Of a stretch of 64,000 nt of DNA, positions 9,486 through 21,605 are shown piece by piece (position 1 is the first letter of the stretch; every line of letters begins with the position of its first letter). The notes under the pieces were generated by a model. It made no database searches. It was not told the DNA's origin and was given only the letters and a program-made list of their open reading frames with translations. Location of the stretch: NCBI GenBank assembly GCA_036365455.1, contig JAWQUS010000011.1:2562001-2626000 (forward strand), written 5' to 3'. A program made the translations under genes and the position numbers. The stretch is from Macrosoma leucophasiata. Lineage: Eukaryota; Arthropoda; Insecta; Lepidoptera; Hedylidae.

Positions 9486-10160
9486 AAAATGTACTGCCAA
9501 GCTTACCAGGACACAAAATCATTGGACCGCTTGCTACATAAAAAATATTCACCTCATGAAAAACGTAATACACGAATGAAAATAATATTCTTAGTATTCG
9601 AGAAAAGATAAAACGAAATAAATTTAATATTCCACATTCAGCAATTTTCACAGAAGTGTACGAATATCCAGAATATTCCATTATTCCCAGTCACAACTCT
9701 GACATGTCAATCATTTCCAAGTTTCGATCCTAAATACGTCATGTGTAAAGATAAAGACGAAAGGAAAATCCTGACCAAGAACTTCTGATAGACGAAAAAA
9801 CCTTACAGAATATCGAAGGTACATCTTAACACACTCAAAGAAAAGCTATATCGAATATTAATTTAACGATACTAACAAAAAATTTTATTATTTATTTATT
9901 AATTTACACTTTAATGGACACAAAAATGTTACACGAGGCGGACTTAATGCTATATAGCATTCTCTGCCAGTCAACCTTTGGGTTGTGAAGAAATCGCAAA
10001 AAGGTGCTCAGCATATTCAAATTGAACTAATGAAAACAAAGAAATTAAACAATAAGTTTACAATAAATAATAATGTATGCTTGTATGCTTAAAGCTACTA
10101 ATATTGGTAATTATATACAGCTACTTATAATATGATTTTTACTTATCACAATGTCCGTAA
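9486..10160. other. AT-rich intergenic DNA
   Basis: No gene or named repeat seen. Bases 9760-9790 and 10550-10580 share GA[AC]TTCT[GA]ATAG, too little to call a duplication. Confidence 0.4.
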
Positions 10161-10167
10161 CATTGCG

Positions 10168-10193
10168 ATCCGCTACCGCCTACGGTAGCGGAT
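10168..10193. repeat. perfect 11-bp hairpin in a GC-rich patch
   Basis: ATCCGCTACCG at 10168-10178 and its complement at 10183-10193, loop CCTA. The patch 10150-10310 is rich in GGTAGCG and TTTCGCT words and is probably an unidentified transposon fragment. Confidence 0.7.
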
Positions 10194-10319
10194 ACAGCGG
10201 TGATGCGGTATGTTTCGCTTTAATCACGGAACTTCATACAAAATACGCGAGTGAAACCGAGCGGTTAATTTCGCTCCCCATGTCGGTAGCGAATAACGCG
10301 CAGGTCTGAATAGGGCTAT

Positions 10320-11064
10320 ATACTCAATTTAATTTTTAATCCCTCGTAAGGATAACTTTTGCACATCAAAAGAACAGCACTGTTCTTCAACTTACTTTAC
10401 AAAATACAAAAAAAAACCAATTAGGTATATTAAAATGCTTCTATTTCGCTATAATCTTTCTCAAAACATTTTTTCGTGCGCAGACTCCTAGTCACCAAAA
10501 AGGTAGACTGCCAGTCGATAATCAATCCAAAACCTGGACAACGCCCTCATCAAGAACTTCTAATAGGAAAAAAAAGGTTCAGAGCTCAGCCATATTTTGA
10601 CCTTCTTACGTAGGAAAGAATTCTTATTTTATTACGAGTATTATTATAGCGCTACTGTGACGCGAGTTGGTATGCAGAGGCGTTAAGATAATAAAAATTG
10701 GAGACCAAGCCAGCGCCCCTAGATCATATAAAGCGAAGGTTTATGTAGGAATCGACTCCCAAATATAAATCGCCTTCAATAGTGTAGAGGCTCGGTGAGT
10801 TATCGGTGACACGCTCGTGAACTGTTCAACTTACCTTTATGAAAAGTAGGGTTGTAAAAGAGGAATGAGGATATTTATGTATGTATGACCTTGAAAAAAA
10901 CCGTGGTGGTTGTTATTGTGTTCTTTTACTTGGAAAGGTAAGTTAATAAGTCTTATACGCATGTTGACATTCAAAAGTAAACCACGAAGACAAAATGTAA
11001 AACACAACATTCTACTACTGTATTCTACAACACTACTTCTTTTAAACTGTCCCCATAACTGTTA
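10320..11064. other. intergenic DNA, no gene seen
   Basis: AT-rich sequence with no convincing frame, RNA gene or repeat that I can name. Confidence 0.4.
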
Positions 11065-12368
11065 TATATCGAGGGGTGACGGGCTATTTGGTTTAAGCGA
11101 CATTTTTGCAACTTTACACGAGAGCCTTTTAAAGTTTGAAATTTCGAAATAAAATTCATAACAAAAAAACTTCTGCAGTTATTTAAACGGGGTAAACTGC
11201 ATTGAAATTTAATTAAAAATATCTAGTTGTTGATGCTAATACCAAATAAAGCGGGCCTTTATTTACAAAGATAAATGTCGCTTAATACAACGTGCTCTTT
11301 TTTAGAGACAGAAAAAACGATTTAAGTGACTTCATAACTACAACTGGCTACAGGGGAAAAAATTAAGCGACAACGCATTCTATTTACGGAGCAAGCCAAA
11401 AGCTATGAAGTAACGAAACCCAAAATTAGTAGAAGCTAGCTATTTATCTTAACTACCAATTTAGATTAAAATGACTGTCAGGCTAATTTACTTATGTGAC
11501 ATATAACATTGAAATTGTAACGTTTAATGTTTATTAATAATTATGGTTTATTTACATCTAAGACTATCAATGGCTGATAAAACAACCAGGATATATTGCA
11601 ATCACCGAAAATTTCAGGTGCTTACATTGAATAAATGAATAAATAAACACAACATAATAATCAATCAAAGTATTTATTTAGAATAATTATTATTATATAG
11701 CAGTCTCACTAGGGACATCAATTATATTAATTTACTTTTCAGTCTTAATCAGCAAAATTAGGTACATTAGTATTTTGTATGATAATTAAGTAAAATCAGT
11801 CTCAATGTAGGAACATCAATTCTAATTATTTATAAATAAAGTTGGACTAAAATGGTTTAACAACTAAACAAAATATCTGAACAAAAACGAGTATTTGCTT
11901 CAAGTAGCACCCGGCGTGGAATATAGATGCAGCTAAAAGAGTTTAAGCGACGACCTATATCGTATTTGGGTGACGGATAAATGGTTTAAGCGACATCACA
12001 CCGTGTGATTAGGGAAGTCAAAATGATTCAAGTTACTTCTTAATAAAATTTAGAATCAGGAAAAACGCTTTAACTCTTATTCACTTATTTATGAGAGATA
12101 GGGTGACTGGTTTATGTCTCGGTTATTAATATGATGGTATGGTTCAAGTATATGATTTAATAAAAAATGCAAAATCCACGTCGTTTAAGACACTGCCACT
12201 TTGGAAACGACACGAAAATAGTATTGTTTGAAACGCCAAAAAAGTGCTCCGATTTTAATGAAACCGGCATCATTCGACGGAGAAAAATTCGCTGATTCCA
12301 AATATGTATATAACTCAATATCACCCAAAATGTCGCTTAAACCAAATAGCCTGTTACCCCTCGATATA
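11065..12368. mobile_element. DNA-3: 1.3-kb candidate non-autonomous DNA transposon
   Basis: 42-bp terminal inverted repeats at 11065-11106 and 12327-12368 match at 40 of 42 positions (ends TATATCGAGGGGT). The ends start in TATA, compatible with a TA target duplication. Inside, the terminal motif GTTTAAGCGAC recurs at 11941-11951 and 11984-11994 in direct orientation. Related forms lie at 11277-11286 (minus) and 11362-11372. Around 11958-11997 most of the terminal repeat recurs (GGGTGACGGATAAATGG then TTTAAGCGACAT). No transposase frame is present. It could depend on an unseen autonomous partner. Confidence 0.75.
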
Positions 12369-12907
12369 CTAAAAACAAACAAAATTTGTGTGTGTTTTAT
12401 GACTAACTATAAGATACGTGAAATGATGAAGATACTTAGTCTGAAAGTATATCTATTTTCTGGCTTCCAATTTATAGGTATCATGTAGTATAACTATCAT
12501 GTCACGTAAACTTTGCTTAAATATACCTATTAATAAAGTTTTTCTTGAAATCAGATTGGGAGTTCTATAGATAAGTGAATTTTAAAAAAACTTTACCTTT
12601 GTTTTTATACTTCTAGATAGGTTTTCGTTTTAACGCAAATGGGCGAAATGTTAACATATTTTACCTAAAAGAAAAATTGGAACTGGCTTTCACGGCAAAA
12701 TGTATTCGGAGGTGCTTCACTTTAGAGCCTTACTCCATATTCCGTTAGGCTGACGTTACAATCCATACAGATTGCTTGTTTTTACAAACGACGCGAGAAC
12801 CACTCTCGGTTTACTTGTTTTGTTATCTACAAGAATATTGTTAAGTGACTTCTGTTTGAATCAAAATGGTATTGGTACCTTATACAAATGTCACAAATAT
12901 TATATAC
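12369..12907. other. intergenic DNA, no gene seen
   Basis: AT-rich. The frame at 12228-12488 overlaps the DNA-3 end and is not credible as a gene. Confidence 0.4.
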
Positions 12908-12909
12908 TA

Positions 12910-13165
12910 CAGTGCTCAACAATAAATATTGCACATCGAGCTTAGGAAGAAGACTTCGGCTTATTTTGGGTCTGTAGAGCGTTATCTCTTTCGCACCGTA
13001 CCTATTTGACGTATGTCGACTATTTGGATCAAGTTTTGACCAATACTGGACTTTCAGTGCTTACGTAGGCAGTGTGTAGCAGAGGTAACGCTCTACGAAG
13101 TCGAAACGAGCCGATCGTCTCTTTCGTAGGCTCGATGTGCAATATTAATTGTTGAGTAGGTACTG
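12910..13165. mobile_element. MITE-4 copy 1 (Tc1/mariner-like)
   Basis: A 256-bp element between TA dinucleotides at 12908-12909 and 13166-13167. The ends, CAGTGCTCAACAATAAATAT and its near-complement, extend through ATTGCACATCGAGC for roughly 35 bp. Start CAGT plus TA is typical of Tc1-like elements. No transposase. Other copies are at 38946-39350 and 47259-48090. Confidence 0.8.
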
Positions 13166-13167
13166 TA

Positions 13168-13657
13168 CCTACCTGTGAACCTGAGACAGATGGAAAGATT
13201 TCTCTGTCAATATGAAATTCGATTTTTAAGGCTAGTGGTATTGATTTCGCATTGTCAGAAAATGGCAACTTTAAGACCTTAAGTATTTACTTAGTTAGGA
13301 AATATATGACTATGACTACGACTAATTTTAAATAACAAGGGCATCATTCTCTAAACTCTAGGTATTTTCAAATAAATAGGATCACTACCATCGCTTTCAC
13401 TTCACCATTATTTACCCCAGTGGGAGGTCTTTCTCGTGGTTCATTATTCAAGTTGGAGTTTCCAATACGGAAGCAATTAAGCCAAAAGCGTACGATGCAT
13501 TCACTAGCCGTATTCTCTTCAAATACAGCATCGATATTAGGATTTATTGCTCAGCGATAGTCTATCCAGAGCTTTATTTATAGTGTATATTATCATTTTA
13601 CCGACGCACCACGCTATCTCGTCAAGAATTTAATATTAATTATTATTATATAATATA
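13168..13657. other. intergenic DNA, no gene seen
   Basis: Nothing recognisable apart from AT-rich repeats near 13635-13670 that adjoin the next SINE tail. Confidence 0.4.
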
Positions 13658-13940
13658 TAATAATAATAATGGCAACCCATTATACGTCCCACTGCTGGGC
13701 ATGAGTCTCTCCTTTTTGGGGGGAGGCCTGGAGCTTACTCCACCACGCTGCTCCAATGCGGATTGGTGGAGGTAGGTGGGTTAGTGGCCAACCCACTGTC
13801 GGATGTTTTCAAACCGCCCATAAGGCCTTCGACTAGGTTTAACGACTGCTATGCATCGATAGCAACCGGGACCGACGGCTTAACGTGCCCTCCGAAGCAC
13901 GGAACCACTAGCGGTCACCCATCACACTACCCGACCGCTT
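13658..13940 (-). mobile_element. SINE-5S, 5'-truncated
   Basis: Minus-strand copy with an ATT-type tail at the left (TAATAATAATAATGGCAACC) and the 5S-like box C at the right (GTGATGGGTGACCG on the minus strand). It matches the complete copy at 29508-29867 but stops within the 5S-like head. Confidence 0.8.
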
Positions 13941-14179
13941 ATTATTATATATACGATTATTATTATACTCGGTACGTAATAATAATAATGTATATGTTTA
14001 CTATATTTTAATACTGTCGGCTTATATACGTAATATAAGTATATTATGTAAAAAATATTCATTGTAAACATTTATTTTTATGTATGGTATAATAAGAATA
14101 TATGTATAATTATCGTAAATACGCTATATCATATTTTCTGATAAAATATGTAAGTATGTATTGTTAACCATTATTAATT

Positions 14180-14456
14180 TATATTTGTTTGATCTGCTTG
14201 ACATCCGTGAAACACCAGGGTCCCGGATGAAAATCAGCGTCAAATCGATTGATGTTATCGACTTGACATGAAGCTGATCTGGGCTCCCATTTGGACCAGC
14301 CGTGAGACTTAATCTCTTTTTTTTTTCTTTTTTAATTGTAATTGTTTTTGATTTTTGTTTAATTGTACCTGTGTACCTAATCGTCTGGCAATTTGTATCG
14401 TCATGTCTCTGTGCTGTCCAAATAAATGTTTTCTATTCTCTATTCTATAATCCATA
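14180..14456 (+). mobile_element. possible LINE 3' UTR with polyadenylation signal
   Basis: A T-rich stretch after 14310 ends in GTGCTGTCCAAATAAATG followed by a TCTATTC tail. The AATAAA signal just before a simple-repeat tail is typical of insect LINE 3' UTRs. No coding part is seen. An mRNA-derived sequence cannot be excluded. Confidence 0.35.
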
Positions 14457-14530
14457 TGCCAATGGATTCGTACTGGAAATCTTTCATTGGCGGTACTTGA
14501 TAATGTGGTTATCAGTGATTTACAATAGTG

Positions 14531-14811
14531 TAGGAGCTCGAGGGCGTAGGCACAACCGCATTACCTAACCTATCTGCCGCTAAATGGCAGTATTTGGCAC
14601 TATCGTGTTCCGGTTAGATGGTAATGTATGGCCTCGTAATAACTATCATAGAGTACTGACCCCTTAGGTTTCGGGGGTGGCAACGCATCTGCATTTTGAC
14701 CTATGGTTTATATGTAGATGCCTATCTATGTATAATCTCTATAGGTTGCAGTCATCACTTAACATCAATGTGAGCTGCATGCTTGTTTGCCACATTCCTT
14801 ACATAAAAAAA
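14531..14811 (+). mobile_element. SINE-A (A2), nearly complete
   Basis: Starts within the 5' hairpin (GGAGCTCGAGGGCGTAGG) and ends at TTACATAAAAAA. It has a small internal duplication near 14713-14740 (ATGCCTATCTATGTATAATC). Confidence 0.85.
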
Positions 14812-14827
14812 CCTATCTCGTATATAG

Positions 14828-15000
14828 TCGTGTTCCAGTTACATGGTAATATATGACCCTATAATAGCTATCACATAGTGATAACGACTAAAGCCTCAGG
14901 GGTGACAACGCATCTGCATTTTGCCCAACAGGTTTTGTATCGATGTGTGTAGGTTCCAGTATGCACTTACCATCAATGTAAAATGTATGCTTGTTTGCCA
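14828..15000 (+). mobile_element. SINE-A (A2), diverged, in tandem
   Basis: From GTGTTCCAGTTACATGG to ATGCTTGTTTGCCATG. It follows the previous copy head to tail after 16 bp. Confidence 0.8.
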
Positions 15001-16825
15001 TGATTAAATAAACAAACACATCTAAATCCATGAATGGAATTTGCTCTGGCTTTACAGCCATCTTGATTTTCTTGATATCACGTTACAAATGCTACTCTGG
15101 TGAACCAAAAATATCTCCTAACTTTACATTATAACCTGTTTGTTAGTTCTTCTCAAACAGTATTCCAGCTCTCCGAACTCCGATGATTGCCTTAAGAGAC
15201 GTTCAAAAAATCAACCGCCATTCAACTTCGCAAACTATACTTATCGAACTCAGAACATCATAGAAGTGAACAAAACTTTTGCAGCTCTTATTAATTCAAG
15301 GATCGAAAACAAACCAATAGAAATATACTCGGGTTTGTTTCTTAACTTGAAGATTGGTCCGACGTTAGGGCACTCAATTTACTTTTGATTTCCAAAAACA
15401 TAATAATCCACATTTCATAACGTGCTACGAAATATAGTATGCGATTTTTATTGCACTTGTCGGTCGTCTACATGCTTTTGATAAATAACTCGCTATTTCA
15501 TAACGTTCAAAATAAATATTTTATAGGGTGCTGCTTAGATTATTTTAAGTAATGTTATTGCATACTATGTCTCTGTTCAAGGATTAATTCAACTAAAAAA
15601 AGTAAAGGCTACTTTGATTTTCTAATGTTAAACCAGTGAAAATGATATTATTATGCAAGTTTTTCAATCTACTTAAGATATATCTACCTACAATATCTAC
15701 TAATGAGTTGGTTTTATATACCACTGGTTTATTGTGATAAAATTTTAATGTCAAATAGAAAAAGGCAGAATGAATGATTCAGCAGAATGAGGTATGTTCA
15801 TATATTTAAGAATCGTTTACAAAAAATAAACCTGTTTAGCGAATATTTTGCATAAATTAGATGAAAAAAGAAAGCGTGTTAATTAAATAACTATTACTAA
15901 AAATAGGAAAAATATTTGAGATCATTAAATTATCAACAAATTTTGTTATTCATGTATAAAGAAACCCAAAATCTACTAAAGATTTCATGTAACATTTCAA
16001 AAAGATTGACTTCATAGTTTTTGGCACGGTTCAAATAAATCTGTTTAGAAAAAGGCAACGAGCTATTCAAAGAAAACTTATGCCACATGGTCTCGATGAA
16101 ATAAAACACATTCCGTATCAAAAATTACAAGAGAGCGGAACTTAGCCATACAAACAAAATGTTGAACAAACAAACTCATTGTTAAACTCAGTGATATCAT
16201 TCGCAAAACTCATAAATAACTACATAAAACCAAACAATTCTGTAGACAAAAGAGTTATGGTCGACAATGCAAGTTTGTCGTGGCCCCATACCAGCAACTT
16301 GGTTGCGTATTGCGTTTTCGGACTACACACAACCGAGATCACATATCAAAATTTAATCTTATTACCTCGCTACAAGGTTCAAAATGAATTTAGCAAGATC
16401 CTATTGAGGCTTTGAGCTACAAACTTATCTGGGTACCAAACACTGTATTACCAACCTTACCGTTTAGAAAATAAGTTGTAGACGATTGTATGTTTATATT
16501 GGTCCGCTCCATATTCTCGTCCCGTTGGACCATTTAAATACAAATTGCCATTCAAAATGTCATCACGTTTGACTGTAGTCTGGATGAGAGGTAGGTACAC
16601 CTGTACATCGTGAAATGCAAAATTAAGAACATTTGACACATCAAATTATTAAAACTCTCCTCATTTCATAATTATACATTCCGTTGTTTTCTTTATGGTT
16701 ATATAAAATTACGTTTCCCCATTGCATACGGACTTTTCGGTGTTGATGTTAGAGCTCCAGCACAGAGCACAGAGAGTTTTAATACCATACATGGTATTTA
16801 CGTCAGAAGCATGGGAACACTTTTC
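15001..16825. other. long unannotated interval
   Basis: No repeat family or gene recognised. The frame at 15140-15388 (82 residues) has mixed composition, no motif and no visible splice context. It is unlikely to be a gene on this evidence. Confidence 0.4.
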
Positions 16826-17227
16826 ACTTGTGGTAGAGCTCTAGTGGCGGAGCTCGCGGGCGTGAGCACCACCGCATTACCTAATATAATAATAAATAAT
16901 AATGGCAACCCATTATACGTCCCACTACTGGGCACGAGTCTCTCCCCTTTTTGGCTTGGAGCTTACTCCACCACGCTGCTCCAATGCGGATTGGTGGAGG
17001 TACCTAATATACTAAATGCTAGTGTTCAACACTATCGTGATCCGATCAGGTGGTAATGTACGGCCCTGTAATTTCCGGCACAGAGGCGTGACACCTTGGG
17101 CCTCAGGAGTGGTAGCGCATTTGCATTTTGACCTTGGTCTTTGTGAAGGTGTCTAGGCTGCAGTCATCGCTTAACATCAATGTGAGCTGCATGCTTGTTT
17201 GCCACTTCAATTATATATATAAAAAAA
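16826..17227 (+). mobile_element. SINE-A (A1) split by a SINE-5S fragment
   Basis: Full-length unit from ACTTGTGGTAGAGCTC to TTATATATATAAAAAAA. It is interrupted at TTACCTAATATA by bases 16889-17000. Confidence 0.9.
16889..17000 (-). mobile_element. SINE-5S fragment nested in SINE-A
   Basis: 112 bp matching the 3' part of SINE-5S in minus orientation (AATGGCAACCCATTATACG, then TTACTCCACCACGCTGCTCC). It is bounded by the 11-bp target duplication TACCTAATATA at 16878-16888 and 17001-17011, so it landed after the SINE-A copy. Confidence 0.9.
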
Positions 17228-17693
17228 CATATTTTTCATTGATGGTGAAGAAGGTGAGCTCCATTGTCAAATTTCGAGGACTCTTTTTTCATCATTGGCA
17301 CCGAAACGGTCATCAGCAATAAGCGGTCATCGGTGGCTATCATTAGTTGTTTATGCATTTAGCATTGCAACCGTCAACGACAACGCGTTCGGGTAGCTCC
17401 GTGGGTAGCTCACTCCGGTAGCTGGTCCCCTCGCCGCTCGCGTCCAGAGACCAGATATGAGCGCCGCACTTGCTTCGTGACCTTCGAAAGTTTGTTGGAA
17501 TAACCAACTTTTTAATATAGTAAATAGGTACTTACATAATTTTCGGTAACTCATTCTTTTTAATAAAGCTTATTTTGAAATCATAAAAATATTTTTTAAT
17601 TTTTTTTAGTGTTAGTGTAACCTTGTACATTATGTATAAGAGGTAGATTTAGTTTAGAAGTCGGTTTTTTTTTCCGAAAATAATATGCCGTAG
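17228..17693. other. no gene seen; one GC-rich patch
   Basis: Bases 17375-17480 are GC-richer than the surroundings (GGTAGCTGGTCCCCTCGCCG) but no family is recognised. Confidence 0.4.
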
Positions 17694-17865
17694 ATGTATG
17701 TATGTATGTATCTTCACGCCAGGTCCCTAACGGGGTAGGCAGAGAGTGTAGAGCGCCAGACATCCCGGTTCTGACAAATCTCTCGTGCCTCGTCTACCTT
17801 CATCATTCTCTTCATACATGCACGCCGATTCCTAAGACTTTTGACCCCACCATCAGACAGAACGT
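17694..17865 (-). mobile_element. RTE-end with (ATGT)n tail
   Basis: Tail ATGTATGTATGTATGTATC at the left, then the minus-strand RTE C-terminus (GGTAGGCAGAGAGTGTAGAG, CATCATTCTCTTCATACATG). It extends further 5' than most copies, to CATCAGACAGAACGT. Confidence 0.75.
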
Positions 17866-19054
17866 AGATGTATATTTCAAAATCATTATGATCGGCAGAT
17901 ATTCGTATCTATATTCGCGAGAAATGAACAACAACTCTGTAAACATTTATAATTCTCAGCAACGTTCAACAAACAAGTTTTTTCATTCATATCAGTATCA
18001 AAATAAAGAAGGTTATTTTTAACTGTGATATTCATATGATAACTTTTACTGTGTTATAAAACAGCATTTTATTCATTATATTCATCGCCGCGGAACAAAT
18101 TGTATGGAGCAGCTGTTTTTTTTTGCAAATTGCAGTTTCAGGAATGGCTTCGTAGAACAACTTTTTCATAATTATGAGTATAGTGACCCCTTAAAGCTTT
18201 TTCATTGTTTAAAAAATAACCTTGCGTATTAATATAATTGCCTACTCTATAAATATGTTCTTTGCGTTACGCCTGACTTCTATGCTGAATTGGAGACCAT
18301 TTTGGCGCAGCCATGCGACACATATTATGATAATTACTTACTTAATTACCTATCTACTTATTTCTTTGTATTACTTAGTTGGTTCTGTTTATTTTTCTCT
18401 CAACTTTTTTGTGTACTATTATTGTTTTTGTGCTGTTACTGTGTTAAAATTAATTGTTTGTGTTTTTAAACCTGTTTGTTTTTGTGTGTTTTTTGGCTAT
18501 GCGCCAAATAAACGCCTGTTCTTTCTTTTTTTTTTTCATATTAAGAGCATGTCGATTACCTTTTGCGTTATTTACTTATAAAGTACAATAACACTCAATG
18601 GGATCATCTGGATAGTAATGCAAATTCTATAAGATGCAATAGAAATCAGTGGCGGCAATTTCGTCGATACTATAAAATTGTACGAACAAATTTCATCGAA
18701 TTAGATGCTCTGAATGTGTCGTGAAGTGAAGTCGACGTTCCGTCCAGCTCAAAAGAGAAAGTCCAAACTCCCTGGAAGTGGCTATAAAGCGTTCGCTTTA
18801 CGATGCAAACGCTGTATGGTTTGTCGTGTGGCGTAAAGTATAGGAGTATCACAAGGGTGTTATTTCGGACATCTTTTCTTCCTTTACTACGATTTAGTAT
18901 ATTAACCCCCGTATTCAAAATGGTTAATTAGACTAGATAAAGGATTATTCTTTGTCACCTAAATTGTCAATTCAGTAAAATGAAAAGAGGCAAAACAGTA
19001 ATTAGCAACACTTAATAAGCTGTATATAAGTTTATGACTAAGGCAGTTTTAGTT
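17866..19054. other. AT-rich interval with a possible LINE 3' UTR
   Basis: Bases 18255-18540 are T-rich and end GCGCCAAATAAACG before a CTTTCTTTTT tail, as in some LINE 3' UTRs. The frame at 18222-18581 (119 residues) is Phe/Tyr/Val-rich low-complexity translation of this stretch. Confidence 0.35.
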
Positions 19055-19317
19055 TTTTATGTCATGAAGTGGCAAACAAGCATACAGTTTACATTGATGG
19101 TAAGTAATAATGTAGCATCAACTTCAGCATGAAACTAGAGATGTAGATTTGTTTTCATTCCTGAAGCCAATTATGCCTCTGTGCTGGAAATTACAGGACT
19201 TTTACCAGTTGATTGGAACACGATAGTGTTGAACACTACCATTTAGCGGCAAGTACATTACGTAATGCAGTGGTGCCTACTAAGTAAGCTTCGGCACTGA
19301 AGCCCTGCTACCAGTAA
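19055..19317 (-). mobile_element. SINE-A (A1), diverged full length
   Basis: Minus-strand copy from ATGTCATGAAGTGGCAAAC to GCCCTGCTACCAGTAAC, so the 5' boundary is preserved. The middle (19125-19180) is rearranged. Confidence 0.8.
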
Positions 19318-19334
19318 CACATTATGATATTCTA

Positions 19335-19522
19335 TCTTCTTAATATATATAAATCTCGTGTCACAATGTTTGTCCTCAATGGACTCCTAAACCACTTAAC
19401 CGATTATAATAAAATTCGCACACCATGTGCATTTCGATCCAACTTGAGAGATAGGGTACCTTACATTACGCTATGACTAATAGGAGCAGAGCAGCGCGGG
19501 CGAAGCCGGGGCGGGCCGCTAG
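19335..19522 (+). mobile_element. non-autonomous Helitron, different subfamily
   Basis: Begins TCTTCTTAATATATATAAAT then CTCGTGTCACAATG, and ends GCGGGCGAAGCC..GGGCCGCTAG before T. TC start and CTAG end are Helitron hallmarks. No Rep/helicase frame. Confidence 0.75.
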
Positions 19523-20821
19523 TTTAAAAATAAATTTTGATACGAAATATGTTTGTGTTTGTGAATTAGCTTACAATTAGAAAAATAGCGAATAATATGC
19601 ATTCCTATGAAGTTGATGAAGTAAAATAAGACAAATATACATACTTAGAATATTAAAAATATTTCCCCTAATACACAGTAAAGTATAACTAAGACTTGCC
19701 ATTTTGTATAATATGATTGATGGAATTATTTTCATGCAACAAAAGTAGAGGGTTTAGAGGGATATTGAAGATGAATACAAAATGTTATAAAAGCTTAAAA
19801 CCTGCCAAAATAATAAAATCCAATAACCAACTCTAATGTAAATTACGTTACGAAAAAAAACAAAAGTTTTATAGTTGCTGTAAGATAATAGACTTTAAAT
19901 ATTTTTCAACTGATACAATTAATAGCAAAATTGTTACAACAAGCGCAGTCGTCACTTTGTCAAGCTAATTATTAGCGAAGCAACTTAGTATAACAATCAC
20001 AACAGAATACAACTCAGTAACTATGCAAGTTGAGCTATCTATAAGTTTGGACCAGACACAAAGTTTTGCCATAACAGTTGCAACACACTACAATTGACCG
20101 CCTCTTCGTAACGTTTACGGTTACATTGTAAGTGATTGCGAAGACCTAGATTACCTTCTATGTTGGGATAGCCCTGAACGGTTTAGGATAATTGTTTGTA
20201 GACTTTGAAGATTTTCAATGAGGTTTAGAATATTTTGAATACTTGTCGCAGAGAAAATTAAATTTTACCATGTGCAAATTATGCTTAGGTGTTTGTAACC
20301 AGTTGTAATATTTCTTTAAATGTTTTTAGAGATATTAAGTAATAAACGTAAGCTCTGGTCACACAACAAACTAATCACCAAGTAGCTTCTGGTTGAAAAC
20401 CATCTTCAGGCTCCAACTTGATTTATGCTATACCGGAATCTATTTGTTCAAGCCGTGAGGTACTGTTTTTACATAATTATGTGCGTTTTTTTTTCTTTTT
20501 GTATATCTTGTCATGTTGTATTGATGTTTGTTTATTGACTGGACTAATAAAGTGTTTTACATTTATCTTTTTTTTCTTTGACTTTGTTTTTAACTTCATG
20601 TTACAATACACTTACATTTTAATTCCGGAGAACTCAAATAAACGACTACACTTGAGGATTTTTCGTATCTGATTTTTTGAATTTTTTTTGGCGGTTTGGC
20701 GGTAAGTTGTTTGCTGAGAAAAACAATTACATGTTAAAAACCGTGACGGTTTATGTGTGAGTGCAGCTTTAGTGCAGGCAAGACTGTAACCTCATAGAAG
20801 AATGCTTTGGGGGTTCTACTT
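19523..20821. other. intergenic DNA, no gene seen
   Basis: AT-rich. Bases 20420-20600 are T-rich with an ACTAATAAAG near the end and may be another decayed LINE 3' UTR. Confidence 0.35.
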
Positions 20822-20991
20822 ATGGAAGAGTCCTAGTGTCCCTCAAGGACGTAGGCAACACCGCATTACCTAATCTACCTGCCGCCAAATGGTAGTGTTC
20901 AGCACTTCCTTAGATAACGACAGGTTGCAGTCTTCCCTTATTATGTAAACTGCATGCTTCTTTGCCGCTATCATTACATAAAAAAAAATGA
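20822..20991 (+). mobile_element. SINE-A with internal deletion
   Basis: 5' half through TGGTAGTGTTCAGCAC joins directly to AGGTTGCAGTC and the poly-A tail at 20980-20988, losing about 120 bp of the middle. Confidence 0.75.
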
Positions 20992-21070
20992 TAATTGACA
21001 TGAATTAGTACGCGACCTCAACATACAAAGGTTCACAAAATATTTATGAGCTATATTGATTTTTGTCCCA

Positions 21071-21095
21071 GGTCTGAGATGTATTATCTCAGACC
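21071..21095. repeat. perfect 10-bp hairpin
   Basis: GGTCTGAGAT, loop GTATT, ATCTCAGACC. Confidence 0.7.
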
Positions 21096-21539
21096 ACCAG
21101 CACTGATCGTAAAGAAGTTTGTAAAGGTGTTAAATAATGTCATGCTTTAATGGCTAAGACCACAAGACATTTACTGACCGTCAAGTAAATAATAGAAATC
21201 TTCTAAGTCCCATCGATACAAACTTAAATTGCGTGCCACGAGTCAAGTCATAAAATAAAGAAGTTGTTGTACTTAAAATTACATAAAAATTGTCTTTTAC
21301 GATACAATAGTAATAAATTTTATTGCTTTTATTCTCAGAGAGGGACATTTATTGCCTCCGAAGTTATGATTTGGATAAATATAGATGAATATGGCGCTCG
21401 AGCGTTGTTTCACATTCAATCTGAAATATCAGTTCTTTGTTTTGTCTTATTTCGTTTTTATATAGTTTAGCTGATTGATTTGATGAAGAAAATTATGGAA
21501 GATATCCCTATAATTTTTTTTGTTTCTTTTCCAAAAGGA

Positions 21540-21605
21540 AGACAAATACAGAAGGTCGAGAGCGCCGAGCGCTTTTTGTGCAGAGTCGGTTTCTAGAAAA
21601 CACCA
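21540..21605 (+). repeat. DUP4 copy 1
   Basis: Short block matching 22362-22424: GACAAA.AC.GAAGGTCGAG, then AGCGCTTTT.GTG.AGAGT.GG. Confidence 0.5.

Noticed and set aside
18222..18581. 119-residue open frame
   Set aside because: Phe/Tyr/Val-rich translation of a T-rich stretch ending in an AATAAA-like signal and a CTTT tail. No domain.
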